64,000 nucleotides of DNA, from assembly GCA_015039365.1 (NCBI GenBank), contig WION01000275.1, positions 1-64,000 of the forward strand, given 5' to 3'. The translations under genes were made by a program, and so were the position numbers. The notes under the pieces are model-generated. The model was not told the origin of the DNA, searched no databases, and worked only from the letters and a program-made list of their open reading frames with translations. Numbering within the stretch: position 1 is the first letter of the stretch; each line of letters begins with the position of its first letter. Of the stretch, positions 1-11,633 are shown one piece after another. This DNA comes from Amanita rubescens. Lineage: Eukaryota; Basidiomycota; Agaricomycetes; Agaricales; Amanitaceae.

Positions 1-10
1 GCCCGCTTAC

Positions 11-141
11 GGAGGCGACCGGATTGCAGGTCCGTAAGCCGATGCTCCAAGTTCAACGCATGGGACGCGTTTGAAGACCAATAAGGCGTTGGTTTCGTCG
101 AAAGAGTTGCCACCTCTCCAATGATGCAATGTAAACGTCAT
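11..141 (-). CDS. Possible first exon of a gene running off the left edge
   Basis: On the minus strand an ATG at 141 opens 43 codons without a stop. The frame reaches a good donor site (GTAAGC on the minus strand, plus positions 5-10), so the exon would end at 11 in phase 2. The peptide (begins MTFTLHHWRGGNSF) has an ordinary composition and I do not recognise it. Only this exon is inside the window, so the function is unknown. It could also be a chance reading frame. Confidence 0.3.
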
Positions 142-500
142 TTTTCCGAGTGAGATTATTCAAGTCACTTCACGGGTGTAGGCCCAGCTCGTGGAATGTC
201 ATCAAGCGTGAAGTCAAGTCCATTACCCTCCTAAACGGTAATCAATGTACTGATCATTGTTCAAGTGTTCTTCGAAAAGGAGCAGGTCTGTTAGAAATGG
301 AATCCCGCACAGCTGTCCGCAGAAACAGTTGACGAATGGGACACTGTCAATGTTGAGCATCGAATCTATCTACGCAGTCTGTTCCGCCCAGCAGAAACAT
401 TCAGATGGATCAGAACACAGGTTACCTATTGATACTACAGCCTAATAATACACGAGATAGTTAGTATACATACACATTTTCTGTCGCTTCCTAACGCGTC
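142..500. other. Intergenic, no gene seen
   Basis: No coding frame with plausible splice sites was found. It would hold the promoter of the leftward partial gene and the 3' flank of the questin oxidase-like gene. Confidence 0.5.
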
Positions 501-2220
501 TCACTTCTGTGCGTAGAAACCCGTGAAATCCCATTCGCGAGGCCCCTCGCCCTCCCGAACTCTCCCCATCTTCTTCGCAGTCAATCCAGCCACCCTGATG
601 AACAATGTCCCATCAAGCAACTCCCCACCATCCAACTCATTAGCCACTCCTTTTAGTCCACCTTCGCTGGCACCGTGACTTCTTGAGCCGAGCAGCGCAC
701 TGAAATGAGCCAAAGCACGCTGAAGCTTGATAAGATGCTCGTTGGGATGGGTAAGGCTGGTCTCTATGATAGGAAGCCATGGATTGGGCGTAACAGCCTT
801 GACCCTGTTCGGGTCCGCGTCTGGTTGCGGAAGGCTGCTTTCGTCAGGGATCGGCAAGGGGCCAGTAGGAATAGGATAAAGGGTTCCTTGAGACGCGTAA
901 AATGACCTAATGTCTAGATCCGGTCTGCCGCGCGCGATGTAGGTGACAATGCTAGCTCCGAGGTAAACTCGAAGGAAGAGTGCCTGAGACGGATGGGGCA
1001 AGTAGGCGAGAAGAGAGGGGAGGAACAACACTGATGTAACAAGGTGCATGCTGTGGCTTCGCGTTAACTTATTTAAGAACGACGACAGCAAAATATACTG
1101 ACTAGAAGAAATCATTGTTGAATTCCTTGTCCCGTTGGAACCCACAAATCCCATATATGGCCACGTTCATCCATACGAGCTCTTCAAACTTCCGCGTCAC
1201 CTCCTTTGCATCCGAGGTGTCAGTATCCCATTGTTCAAGGTACTCGCGTATTATGTGACCAAACTTTGACGTTGTATCGCGAATGGCCGAGTCCGGGTCG
1301 AGATATTTTGCATCTGCTAGTCGTTCGTCTTTAAGGATACGCGCAATGATAGTCAGCGCATGAGTTGGTTTGGTGTCAATCCTTGGTTTGGACGTTGAGG
1401 TAATATCCAGTTCTTTCGCTAAAGCGACAATCCCGCTAGAAGCTTTACCGGTGCATTTGTCGAATAACTCAGGCGTGACTATGGACTGATAGCGAGGCTT
1501 GTGAAGGGCCGTGGAAGCCAGACCTGATTAGGCTTAACGCTGCTTATTAATGTATGTAACTTCGAAACGCACCTTCCGCAACTATCCCCGGTAAACCAAA
1601 TTCATATCCATATCCCGTGTGGATAAGGGGATGAAGCAGACCACCTACAAAACGATCCAGCATACGGAGCTGTTCTTCATCCTTCAATTTGTGGTCAAAG
1701 TTGAACTCGCGGGAGAAAATGTATTTCTCGAGAATCCCACGCATTCCAAGCTCGCGTACTTCATGTGAAAAGAACTTCAAGTAGGCATCCCAGTATCTTC
1801 GAAAAGATGAGTAGAGTCTCGGATGAAGTTGATTACCACATACTCAGCTTTGCCAAGGTGATCTTTGAAATTCTCACTTGTGATAGGACTTGGGGAGGGA
1901 TACGTCGATCTTTGGTATTTACTATCAATTTTGTAACCTGCTTCAATAACAGCGCCGTCTGCCCCCATAGCCCAAAGAGCTAGGGCATGGTGGACGACGT
2001 GACTAAGATATTCAATGCCCAAAACAAGTGGCTAAAAGAGACTGGCGTACTTGTGGAATTCAGAATCGTTAAAGAAGATGTGCCAATGCTCGTAGTTGTC
2101 CTTGAGCACTTTCTTGAGTGTTTCTACGTTCTGTGGGGTGATTCCCGATGAACGAGCGGGAGCGGCGAGATTGGGAGGCAAAGTAGGTGTAGGGAACAAA
2201 AAATCGAATGCCGAGGTCAT
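501..2220 (-). CDS. Questin oxidase-like protein (DUF4243 / AflY family)
   Basis: Five exons (2220-2051, 2002-1844, 1796-1573, 1523-1103, 1050-501) join in phase to 507 residues; introns are 47-52 nt. Seen in the protein: FHNHVVHHALALW near residue 55, YWDAYLKFFSHEV, then HPLIHTGYGYEFG and PGIVAEGLA, the His-rich landmarks of the questin oxidase / AflY family, and MHLVTSVLFLPSL in the C-terminal third. Family members catalyse Baeyer-Villiger-type oxidative ring opening in fungal polyketide pathways, but many basidiomycete homologues lie outside any cluster. No polyketide synthase is visible here, so substrate and pathway are unknown. The gene is divergent from NLR copy 1. The start MTSAFDF at 2220 is the only ATG that opens the first exon. 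I am confident of the family, not of the reaction. Confidence 0.85.
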
Positions 2221-2997
2221 GTTTGAGGTATTGCTCCAAACGGTGCGACAGTTGTGTATATATACAATACGTATTGGAGCATGATGTCAATTTGCGGAGT
2301 AAGCTGTCGTCGCTCGTTTCCTCTAGCGATCTGAACCAACTTGTGACGCCTGTGATGTGTGACACGTCCCTTTGCGCGCGCCTGTGTACTCAGATCGGCT
2401 CTCATCGGACCCATCCACACAGCGTCGTGTGGCCCAGTTCGCCACTCAACCATCCCCTCCGGACACGCTAGAAATCGGAATGTAGGAAGCATACACATCA
2501 ACAATTTTCGGAAATGAATTCAATTAAATGCGAGGTTCAGGATGAGCCTCAGGCTCGCTCGGAGTCACGACCGTGATTACAATGTACATTGCAATCACTA
2601 CTACCGTACTGTGATCCGTAAATTGTGATTCGAGGATAAGCAACTTGCAAACAGAATTGGCATATTACGCTTTCTTGGGACATTGTCAGAGGAATTGATT
2701 ATCATATTCATTTATTTTATGATATGATGGCATGATCCTATTGTATACCATTGCATGCATGAAGCACTGATCTTTCAGTCAGGCTATCATTTATAGCAAG
2801 TGTGTGAACCGTGACTTGAATGCCATTTACCTACGAAGGTCAATGTGACATAGGTGACGTTCTCTCTTTGTGCTTGGCCACGACATAGCATGTCCATCGC
2901 ACCATATCAGGTAACCCGGCCCTAATTGAAGCCATGATGAACTTGATATTGACTATTCTTTACACTTCCTGATGATCAACAGTCAACTGTGACTGGC
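2221..2997. promoter_or_regulatory. Divergent intergenic region, duplicated NLR promoter
   Basis: The region separates the questin oxidase-like gene from NLR copy 1. From about 2650 to the NLR start it matches the region upstream of NLR copy 2 (about 11240-11633) almost continuously. Shared strings include AATTGGCATATTAC, GCAAGTGTG/GCAAGCACG, TTCTCTCTTTGTGCTTG and AATTGAAGCCATGA. The two genes therefore share ancestral promoter sequence. A 12-nt palindrome CAATGTACATTG lies near 2585. No TATA box was assigned. Confidence 0.6.
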
Positions 2998-5900
2998 ATG
3001 TCAGAAGGTTTTTTTCAAGGGGCCCACAACTTCAACGTGATAGGTGGCCAGTTTATAGAGGTTCTTTGATTTAAATGTGTTCTACATATGTGGAGTTAAT
3101 AACTCTTTCTCAAGATAAATCATTGCAATGACCCACCTTCTCTAAACCCTACTTTACCACCCTTACCACCTCTGAAGCTACCCAGTGCTTCCTTTACAGG
3201 TCGTTATGAATACTTGCAAAGGCTGAAGTTCCATTTCACCTCCAATAATGAAGGTAAAAGGATGGTATTCCTTTTGCATGGTCTAGGAGGCATTGGCAAA
3301 ACTCAAATTTGCCTTAAATTCATTGAAGAAAATCCTGACTTGTGAGTGCCTTGACATGGCCAATAGCATGGAAAGGGATAAATTATTCAAGGTTTTCTGA
3401 TGTATTCTGGATTGATGCTTCTTCAGAAAGTAACATTGAGCTTGGACTCAAGCAGATAGCTCAAGCCTACAATGCCTCTCCAGAGGCAAAAGCTTCAACT
3501 AGACCTATTCTCCAATGGATTTCAAACAGAGCCAAGTGGCTTATTGTCTATGATGGTGCAGATGGACATTATTCAGTGGTTGAAAAATATCTTCCACCAG
3601 GAAAGGGAGGAAATATTTTGATAACTAGCAGAAATGCTGAATTAAAGAGAATAACATTAAACAAGAATTCAATGGAGGTCCTTGACATGGCAAATGAAGA
3701 AGCTGTTTCCTTGCTTTTACAATCAGCCATGTTTGATGAAGAACCTGACTATGTCATTGATATGGCCAGAAAACTGGTATCAGAACTGGGTGGGATTCCA
3801 CTTGCTATTGACCAAGCAGGGGGGTATATGCATTCTTGTGGTTGCAGCATTGATGATTATCTGGAATTGTATGCAAAGCATAGAGATGAATTAATGTCAA
3901 GTCCTAACTTTAGAGGTGCATCAGATTATGGGACATCTACATATGGAACATGGGATGTTGCAATGCATGAAATTGAGAGGATTGCTGTAAAGGGCATGGA
4001 TGGAGAAGCTCATGCAGCACAAACTGCCATCAATCTATTGAGAATTTTTGCATTTCTGGATCATGCCAATATACCAGGAGAATTGTTCAAGAATGCTGCT
4101 GAAAACTACATGGCAAGCAATGTAAATGAAGAATCAGAGGATGGGCTTCCATTATCAGTGAAACTCTTGGATCATAAGACTTTGTTCTTGAGTGAGGAAG
4201 GTATATGGGATAAATTTGAATTTCTTTATGGGATTCAAGTATTGCTATCTTTTTCCTTGATCAAATCCCATAATCACCTGTATTCAATGCATCTATTAGT
4301 GAATGCATGGAACAGGAGCAGGCTACCAAAGGGAGAAACTTCATACTGGTATCAGAAAGCAAGAGCAGTGTTATCTTGCTCAATAGTCCCTGATTATGAT
4401 GTTGATAACTATACATTTTGTCGACTCCTTGTACCACATCTTAGGTCAAGCACTTCACATGCATTGGAAATGAAGTTGGAGAGCACTTATTATGATGATG
4501 ATTATGAAAGATTTTCATTTATTCTTTATTGTGTGGGTGACTGGAATGCAAGGGAAAGGTTGTTGCAGGTGACAGTGAATGAGAGAAATGCAAGGCTTGG
4601 GCACCATCATTTAAAGACTCTTATGAGCATGAGCAAATTGGCAAACACATATAGTTATCAAGGAAGGTCAGATGAGGCAGAGAAGCTGCATTTGGAGATA
4701 ACAAATACAAGAAAAGCAAAGTTTGGACCAGACCATCCAGACACTCTTGGGAGTATGAGCAGTTTGGCAAGCACATACAGTCACCAAGGAAGGTGGGATG
4801 AGGCAGAGAAGCTACAGTTGGAAGTGATGAATACAAGAAAAACAAAACTTGGGCTGGACCATCCAGACACTCTTAGAAGCATGAATAATTTGGCAAACAC
4901 ATACAGTCATCAAGGAAGATGGGATGAGGCAGAGAAGGTGCACTTGGAAGTAATGAGTATAAGAAAAACAAAGCTCAGGCTGGACCATCCAGACACACTT
5001 CAGTGCATGAACAATTTGGCACAGACATACAGTCATCAAGGAAGATGGGATGAGGCAGAGAAACTGCATTTGGAAGTGACCAATGCAAGAAAAGGAAAGC
5101 TTGGGCTGGACCATCCAGACACTCTTAGGAGCATGAACAATATGGCAAACACATATAGTCATCAAGGAAGATGGGATGAGGCAGAGAAACTGCATTTGGA
5201 AGTAATCAATATAAGAAAAACAAAGCTTGTGCTGGACCATCCAGACACTCTTAGGAGCATGAACAATTTGGCAAATACATACAGTCATCAAGGAAGATGG
5301 CATGAGGCAGAGAAAGTGCATTTGGAGGTGATGAATATAAGAAAAACAAAGCTTGGGCTAGACCATCCAGACACTCTTAGGAGTATAAACAATGTGGCAA
5401 ACACATACTGGAATCAAGGAAGATGGGATGAGGCAGAGAAACTGCAATTGGAAGTGTTGAATACAAGAAAAACAAAGCTTGGCCTGGACCATCCAGACAC
5501 TCTTGTGAACATGAATGATTTGGCAAACACATACAGTGATCAAGGAAGATTGGATGAGGCAGAGAAGCTGCATTTAGAAGTGTTGAATACAAGAAAAACA
5601 AAGCTTGGGCAGGACCATCCAGACACTCTTGGGAGCATGAACAATTTGGCAAAGACATACAGTCATCAAAGGAGATGGAATGAGGCAGAGAGGCTGCATT
5701 TGCAAGTGATGAATACAAGACAAATCAAGCTTGGGCTGGACCATCCAGACACACTTAGGAGCATGAACAATGTGGCAAGCACATACCATGAGCAAGGAAG
5801 ATGGGATGAGGCAGAGAAACTGCAGTTGGAAGTAATGGATTTGAAAAAATCAAAGCTTGGACTGGACCATCCAGATACTCTTGTGAGCATGAATGATCTG

Positions 5901-6365
5901 GCAAAGACATTCAGTAATCAGGGAAGATGGGATGAGGCAGAGAAACTCCATTTGGAAGTGATGGATATAAGCAAGGCAAAGCTTGGGCTAGACCATCCAG
6001 ACACCCTTACTATCATGGCAAATTTGGCAACCACATACAGAAACCAAGGAAGATGGGATCAAGCCCAGGCTTTGTTATCTCATGCTGCTAAGAATATGCA
6101 ACAAGTTCTGGGACATCATCACCCAACTACCCTGTATCTCATAGAACAACTTGACAGTCTTTCCAAAGCAAGAGATAAGATGCATTCACAAGAAATAATA
6201 CCAGTGGTATTTTGCAGCATACATGTTCAACTTGTAGTTCACTTACATTTGATGCAGCCTGAACCTGCCCAGTCCAATGATCAGTTACTAGAGACAACAG
6301 CACCTCAGCACAACTTGAGGAAAAAGTTCAAGAAAATATGGAGGTCACGGCCTAGCTTTAAGTAG
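2998..6365 (+). CDS. NLR-type NB-ARC/TPR protein, copy 1
   Basis: Three exons (2998-3060, 3115-3341, 3392-6365) give 1087 residues; introns are 54 and 50 nt. Exon 1 encodes only MSEGFFQGAHNF..GGQFIE, the short N-terminal motif of many Agaricomycete NLRs. Then come Walker A GLGGIGKT (77-84), a Walker B-like LIVYDGAD (about 147-154), GGIPLAIDQAGG near 230, and a linker. Twelve 42-residue TPR units of the kinesin-light-chain type follow (about 506-1009), and the protein ends in a basic tail (KKFKKIW). By family knowledge these are STAND ATPases that oligomerise when the repeat domain senses a ligand, used in fungal self/non-self recognition and immunity. The ligand and effector output are unknown; no separate death domain is visible. 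A possible 51-nt in-frame intron (6207-6257) would remove 17 residues near the end. The paralogue lies at 11634. Confidence 0.93.
4620..6131 (+). repeat. Twelve tandem 126-bp TPR-coding repeats (NLR copy 1)
   Basis: Twelve in-frame 126-nt units without spacers, each coding a 42-residue TPR built on SMNNLANTYSHQGRWDEAEK and KTKLGLDHPDT. Units are nearly identical to one another and carry gene-specific residues (IRKTK, HPDT) that differ from copy 2 (ISKAK, HPNT). Confidence 0.97.
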
Positions 6366-6550
6366 TTTTGCTTTTGTACATTTCAGAGTTCATTGTATAT
6401 TGTTTCTGGTATAGTAGGCAACCTTGATCCAATAAATGAAACATTGATCTCACATATTTTAGCTCTTGATGAGAGAAACACAGCATTGAATTACACTATG
6501 TACGAAATTCTACACACCCAAAATGTCCGATTCGCAACCGTGACTGCCAT

Positions 6551-6760
6551 CGATTTTTCCAATCTTGGGCTCGGGCCTGAAGACAGTTACCTGGGGAAGG
6601 AGCGCAATGGGGATGAATGATATCAGCTAGAGCAGCTGAGGATAAAATGGGCATACACTGCTGACATGTTATAGCCGCACTTCGGATCGCATCCTCCATC
6701 CCACTTGTCATCGCAGCTGGGCAAAGAGTCAGTGCGGAGACGCGCATAGTATATAGAATA
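6551..6760 (-). pseudogene. Remnant of ribonuclease T2 downstream of NLR copy 1
   Basis: Two blocks match the intact RNase T2 gene at 14769-16079. Around 6555-6620 the sequence (TCTTGGGCTCG, CGATGGGGATGAATGA-like) corresponds to the last exon. About 6625-6755 (GGGCATACACTGC, CGCATCCTCCATCCC, CATCGCAGCTG) corresponds to the exon after the WTIHGLWP motif and its flanking introns. The roughly 600 bp between them in the intact gene are missing, including the second catalytic motif. It sits in the same orientation and at the same side of the NLR gene as the intact copy, so it marks the end of a duplicated NLR-RNase block. Confidence 0.75.
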
Positions 6761-6904
6761 TTTATGCTTATTTCATTTGTGCGGTACTTGGAAGATTTCG
6801 GACATAAAAAAAGACATATTAAGTTGTCCCAAGTCACCCCGGTAATGAAAAGCTGAGAGGGAAAATCCTGATACAACTAGTCGAGCGCAAACTACCAGGT
6901 GCTT

Positions 6905-8733
6905 TCAACCCTGACGCCGGTCCCAGGGAACAGCGGGAGTCGGCGTTTCTTCCACTCTACCTGTCCGCGCAAACTGCGCCCCGATGCCTATCGTATCCTC
7001 CAACAGCTCTTGACCAGGCAAGTGAAGCTGTCCGAGTTGCCCTGCCGCACGCAGCTGTTCTGCACGCAACCGCTCAGCGGGCGGTACGCCGAACAATGTT
7101 TCCTCCTGAAATCCACCACCTCCAACAAGCCTGCTATCGTCATCGAACGAGTCGTCGACCTCGAGTTCGGCCCCTTCCACGCCTCGTGCAAACGGATGAA
7201 TAGGTGCGATTCCTAGATTTGCTGCTTCCTCTGCAATAAGGGAATCGTCCGAGTGATTAGATGATCCGAAAGAATCATCAGCGTCCGCTTGGCGTTGTGA
7301 AGCCATGAGGAAAGCAGCGGATGGATGAGCGGTATTGTTGATCTCATCCAATGAATCCGAGTCTGAATCTGCGCCCGGTGCTAAGATACTGTCGTCATCG
7401 TCCATCCCATGGCGGGTGTAGCGGGAAAGAGAAGGGGGAGTGGGTACGGTGCTGCTCGTCATGGAAGACGATTCAGCCCTGCCGAGTGGGTATCCAAACA
7501 TGCGACGCGCTTTCGCGCTTTTCTGTTGGATCTCGCGAATAAGGTCGTTTGATATCCTTGTGGACGCTTCTTTTCCAGGCGTTTTTCCTAGCCTGAGGAA
7601 TCCTAGCTCCGCAGAAGATCGTGGCGGTCGCGCGGGGGACATGAGAACGGGCGGCGACATGCCAGCTGGAAGTCCGTCGAAAGATTCGTCTTGGTCCTTG
7701 GCAGTTCGACTCGCTTTTGTCGCCCCCTTCAGACCACGAGGAGTGGCATTAGACAAATCGACAACTCCGCTCCACCTTTCTGGTTTGACACTGGTAGGCA
7801 AGTAGGGGTTGTGCGTTTTCGAGATGGGTGTCTTTGTCTTGCCTTTGAACTTCAATGGTGATACCACTTTGACCGCGTCTCCTGGAGTGGCATCAACGGA
7901 GAATACGTTTTGTCGGAGAACGTTGCGTAAGAGAGGAGCGTCTTCCCTACCCTTGCCCTTGGCGCTTTGAGGACGAGCCTGAGAGCCCATTATGCTATCA
8001 AGGCTCAACGATAGGCTGGTTTCCGCGTTGGGGGTATCAAGTTGAACTTCTCTCGCCAAGTCTTGTATCTCGCGGTCTAGACGCACCAAAGGCGATTCAA
8101 CAGAGGCAGCCCAAGAGGACCCCGCGTCGCTTTGATCATCTGTGTTACTATATGCGTGCGTTGTCCGTTCAATTGCAGGAGTAGACGAATAGGCGTGTTG
8201 ACATGGCATGAACGAGCTCTCGCTAGTGCTCATGCTAGGCTCGACAGAATCTGACTGGGGTTGTACTATCAATTCAGGGTCATCTCGTTCGGATTCGGTA
8301 TTCTCGTTTACGGTCTCGTGGTCATCAAAAGTCGGAATGCGTATCTGTGCCGCTTGTTCGTAGAAAGAGGTCCAAAACTGTTTTGATGTGTAAGCCTACG
8401 GATATTGTTGGCACGAGATGTCATACCTTTGCAGCTTCTCTAACAGGTTCCGTGCCCACAGCATAACGTTTCACTGCGGGTAATATCTTGTTCGCAAGAG
8501 TATTGTGGACCTTTGAAAAGTTTTCGTCTATGTTCTGGAGTGGGGGTGGACGACGCGAGCTCGGGATTGGATAACGTAAGTCATACCTGTAGTTTAATGG
8601 TGATCAACTGCTCGATCTGGTCGATCTGATCGTTTATTGGCGCGTTGGTATCGAGGCCCGGGATATGAATGGATGCAGGATGAGGGTTTGGAGTCCAGTT
8701 AGGCGGATTCGGGGGAATTGGACGGTCTGACAT
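6905..8733 (-). CDS. ASK1: DASH complex subunit Ask1
   Basis: Three exons (8733-8587, 8534-8427, 8377-6905) with 52- and 49-nt introns give 575 residues, all phase 0. The N-terminal domain carries IDQIEQLITIKLQNIDENF, SKVHNTLANKILPAVKRY and FWTSFYEQAA, the conserved Ask1 segment. The rest is long, low-complexity and Ser/Pro/Asp-rich, with short SP/TP sites. In yeast, Ask1 is part of the ten-protein DASH/Dam1 ring that couples kinetochores to spindle microtubules and is phosphorylated by Cdk1 in its C-terminal tail. The SP/TP-rich tail fits that, but the phosphorylation here is inferred. The start chosen is MSDRPIP; an earlier in-frame ATG at 8766 is possible. Confidence 0.9.
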
Positions 8734-9332
8734 TGGTCGACGCGTCAGGTCACGCGCACGAGTCACGAAGGTTCGACGGTAATCAGCTCGCTCGCGAAGT
8801 AATCAACATATCGCGGGCAACTGCACGTCGTGACGGTGAGGCGCCACTGCTAATTCCATGCTGTCGTCACCGTGTCCTCCTTAAACCCACGCCGTTGTCG
8901 TCATCATACCAGCCTCAGTAAACCCTCCGAGAGTCGGACTTGTCTGGCCAGTACATGATCATCTCTGATACACCCGTTCTGCCTCCTCAACGATGCCCGC
9001 CGCCCATTTTTAGCTCAGCTGCCCGCCACTGTTCAGGCTGTGATGAGTGAGAATACTGTCAAGAGCTGATGGAATTGGGCGAGAGGGAGAGGTGAAAGGA
9101 GATGGTGGGCAAGGGGTAGACAACGAGCGTGGGCATGGACTTGGTGAGGGAGCATTGGGGAGACAGCGCTGTGCGCCAAGAAGTCCTAGTGTGATAGATA
9201 TTCTACTCGAATTCCCTGCTCGTCATATCAATACCCGTACCTGCCCCGTACTCGTGATATCGTCCACCCGACACAGAACTGGAACTTCGGCCACCCTAGC
9301 CCGGAATTCAACCGTCCAACACCGCTATCATC
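8734..9332. promoter_or_regulatory. Divergent promoter region between ASK1 and kinase-like gene
   Basis: About 600 bp between two divergent start codons. Pyrimidine-rich stretches precede the rightward gene. No conserved element could be assigned and no coding exon was seen. Confidence 0.4.
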
Positions 9333-11159
9333 ATGTCCAACCTGCACGATTTCCTGGTGGAACATGCGACGTTCCCATCACCTCAACAGGCTAACGAAGG
9401 TTTATCTGCCGGCACCACAGACATCATATCTCCACTTGAAGTCTCGTTGCTCGAACGAGAGTGGAAGGCCAACCACGCTGTGCGAGACAATACCCTTGTT
9501 CAGAAACTTTGCAATACTCTGGAGAACATCCTCGGAGACACCCTTTTGGCAGCGGATGTCGAAAATCAACTCCTATCGCGGTTTTCACCTAGGATACAGT
9601 TCGGTGCGCTTGGCCGACAAGACCCCGATTGGAGAACGAATCCAAGCGAATGCCACGTAAGTTTTTAACTCTTCATTCGAGGCCCCAGCAATTCGGGCTG
9701 ATCTTTGGAACAGAGTCGGGTTTTGTTGACCAAAGGCGTCCTCCAAGCTTTAGAGGATTGCTTGTGGGTATATGGTCGATACAACTTGGTGGTAAAAACA
9801 GAACAAGTGGCGGACAGAGGGACCTCCAGCGTTGACCGCGTTTTAGAAGTGGACGGCGAGGGCGGGGGTCTCCTTGAGGTAAAATCCCCATCGGTCATGA
9901 ATAATGTTGGCGGGTTGTTACCGCAGAATGGCATCGAGTTGACATGGGCTCACGGTCAACCTTTAGCGCCAAAAATGCTTACAAAGGTGAGTACGCTATT
10001 TTCGTCACCTACAACGCTGGCCTTTAAGAAATACATATAGGCTGCATTGTATTTGGGTCTAAGACGAATGGAATGGCTCTTTATGACCTGCCACAATCAC
10101 TGGATTGTGTGCCGCCTTGTGAGGGATGATCACCACCCTTTCCTTGCCTACTCGCCAATGATCAGCATCGATGACTCATCAGTGCCCTTTCGAGCACTTC
10201 TCGGCGCCATCTTGTCTGTTGTCAAAAAGGTTCCTGTCGAGCTTACCGAATTCGATCCCAATATGAAACTTGATATTATTGTTGAAGAACGAGACGAGGA
10301 TCCTTTACACATCAATGATGGCTCAGCATATTCAGCTAGTTCAGGAAAAATAGCGAACGATCCTCCAATTACCCGTAACCGTCACCGCACTGGCCAAAGG
10401 AAGGCAGAGTCCGAGCTACTGGTTTATCCATGCCTCCTGTCGTCATTTGCCTTGCTCATTTACTCTTAGATCACCTCGTCTCCCCAAGATTCGCCCGAAT
10501 CCTCCCAAATTTGGATACATCTCCACCCCTTCTCGAACAATATGCTCGCCCTTCCGCAGTGCGCCAAGAATGGGAAACGGCGCCTGTGGCTGACCCGCTT
10601 TGTAGGGTCTGGGTCAACTGGCAATGCCTGGGAATGTCACTTTGATGGCAGCGCTGACTTTTTCATCGTCAAGATCGTCGAGGTGCTACGCCATGCTGAC
10701 GCAGACAAGCGACAACGGCTCCATGATGAGTTTAAGGTCTACCTTACCTTGGAGAAGGCATACCAATCTCGTCAACCACACGATCGTATCGCTCCTCGCT
10801 GCTATGGTGCATTCAAAGGCGATGGCATAGCCATTCTCGTTCTCGATTTATGTGATGGTGTTCTGAATGAGTGGGGAGAGCTTAGCGATCCTGAGCGGTA
10901 AGCGGTAGCAATCATGCCGAAGCAATTGCTCTCATTGACGATCACGATTCCTTGCAGATCTCAAGTGTATAAGTTGGTACGGGACCTTCATCGTATTGGG
11001 ATAACTCATGGAGACCTCGAACCCCGGAATATTGCGCGTACTCGTGAAGGCGGGTTCTGCCTCATTGACTTTTCGGAGAGCAGGAGGCATACCTGCAAGG
11101 GGGGCAAGGTACACGGCCACTTCACTCTCTTGATTCAGGCGGCCTCATCCCAAAAATAG
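9333..11159 (+). CDS. Atypical fungal protein kinase-like protein
   Basis: Five exons (9333-9656, 9714-9986, 10041-10421, 10470-10897, 10958-11159) give 535 residues. The C-terminal third has the features of a divergent kinase fold: a glycine-rich start (FVGSGSTGNAW), FIVKIVEV with the likely ATP-binding Lys, ILVLDLCDG at the hinge, then GITHGDLEPRNIAR as catalytic loop and CLIDFSES in place of DFG. HGDLEPRN proteins form a large Agaricomycete-expanded family with undefined substrates. The N-terminal 330 residues are of a type usually paired with this domain, but I do not recognise a named domain there. Lying between the two NLR copies, it may have been in the region before the duplication or been inserted. 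The last exon may hide a further splice, so the C-terminus is uncertain. Confidence 0.75.
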
Positions 11160-11239
11160 ACGTGTTCCGAACTGCAAACATTGCGAAACTGCTTATGGAA
11201 ACGACAGCCACAGACCTAGCTGATCGATGAACAGCTTGG

Positions 11240-11633
11240 AATCAGAATTGGCATATTACACTTTGTCACTGGGAGTTTGTTGGAGCAGTTGATTACCAAG
11301 TAGCCACTATTTATCTTATGATCATAGTATGGATATGATCCTATGGCCCATTGCATGATACTCCAGTCACTGTGACCTGCATGGTGCTGCTCCAGTCAGG
11401 CTGGCTTTCATAGCAAGCACGCAAACGGTGACAATGACCTTTACCGTGACTTGCGAAGGTCAATGTGATTATGTGACATGTGTGACATTCTCTCTTTGTG
11501 CTTGACCACAACATAGCTATATCCATTGCACCATATCAAGTAACCATGGTCTGTACTAATTGAAGCCATGAACTTGATTGAAGTTGACAATTCTTTACAC
11601 ATTTCTAATTGTCAACAGTCAACAGTGGCTGGC
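11240..11633 (+). promoter_or_regulatory. Duplicated NLR promoter, copy 2
   Basis: About 390 bp that align with the region upstream of NLR copy 1 up to the start codon, with scattered substitutions and small indels. The distal boundary is near AATTGGCATATTACAC (about 11246). The similarity shows that the duplication unit included the 5' regulatory region. Confidence 0.65.

Noticed and set aside
1777..1843. Frameshift in the questin oxidase-like gene between HLFEDTG and WDAYLKFF
   Set aside because: A 47-nt GT-AG intron (1797-1843) joins the frames as GKAEYWDAYLKFF, so no lesion is needed.
3342..3400. A GTG start for NLR copy 1 at 3342 and for copy 2 at 12206
   Set aside because: 3342 is the first base of a GTGAGT intron donor, and upstream exons encode the P-loop; 12206 lies inside exon 3.
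4621..5890. Long Cys/Leu-rich reading frames on the minus strand of the NLR repeats (and again at 13268-14321)
   Set aside because: They mirror the 126-bp repeat in antisense, have no homology or splice context, and disappear outside the repeats.
8581..8766. Separate small gene upstream of ASK1
   Set aside because: It is the first exon of ASK1, joined by a canonical 52-nt intron.
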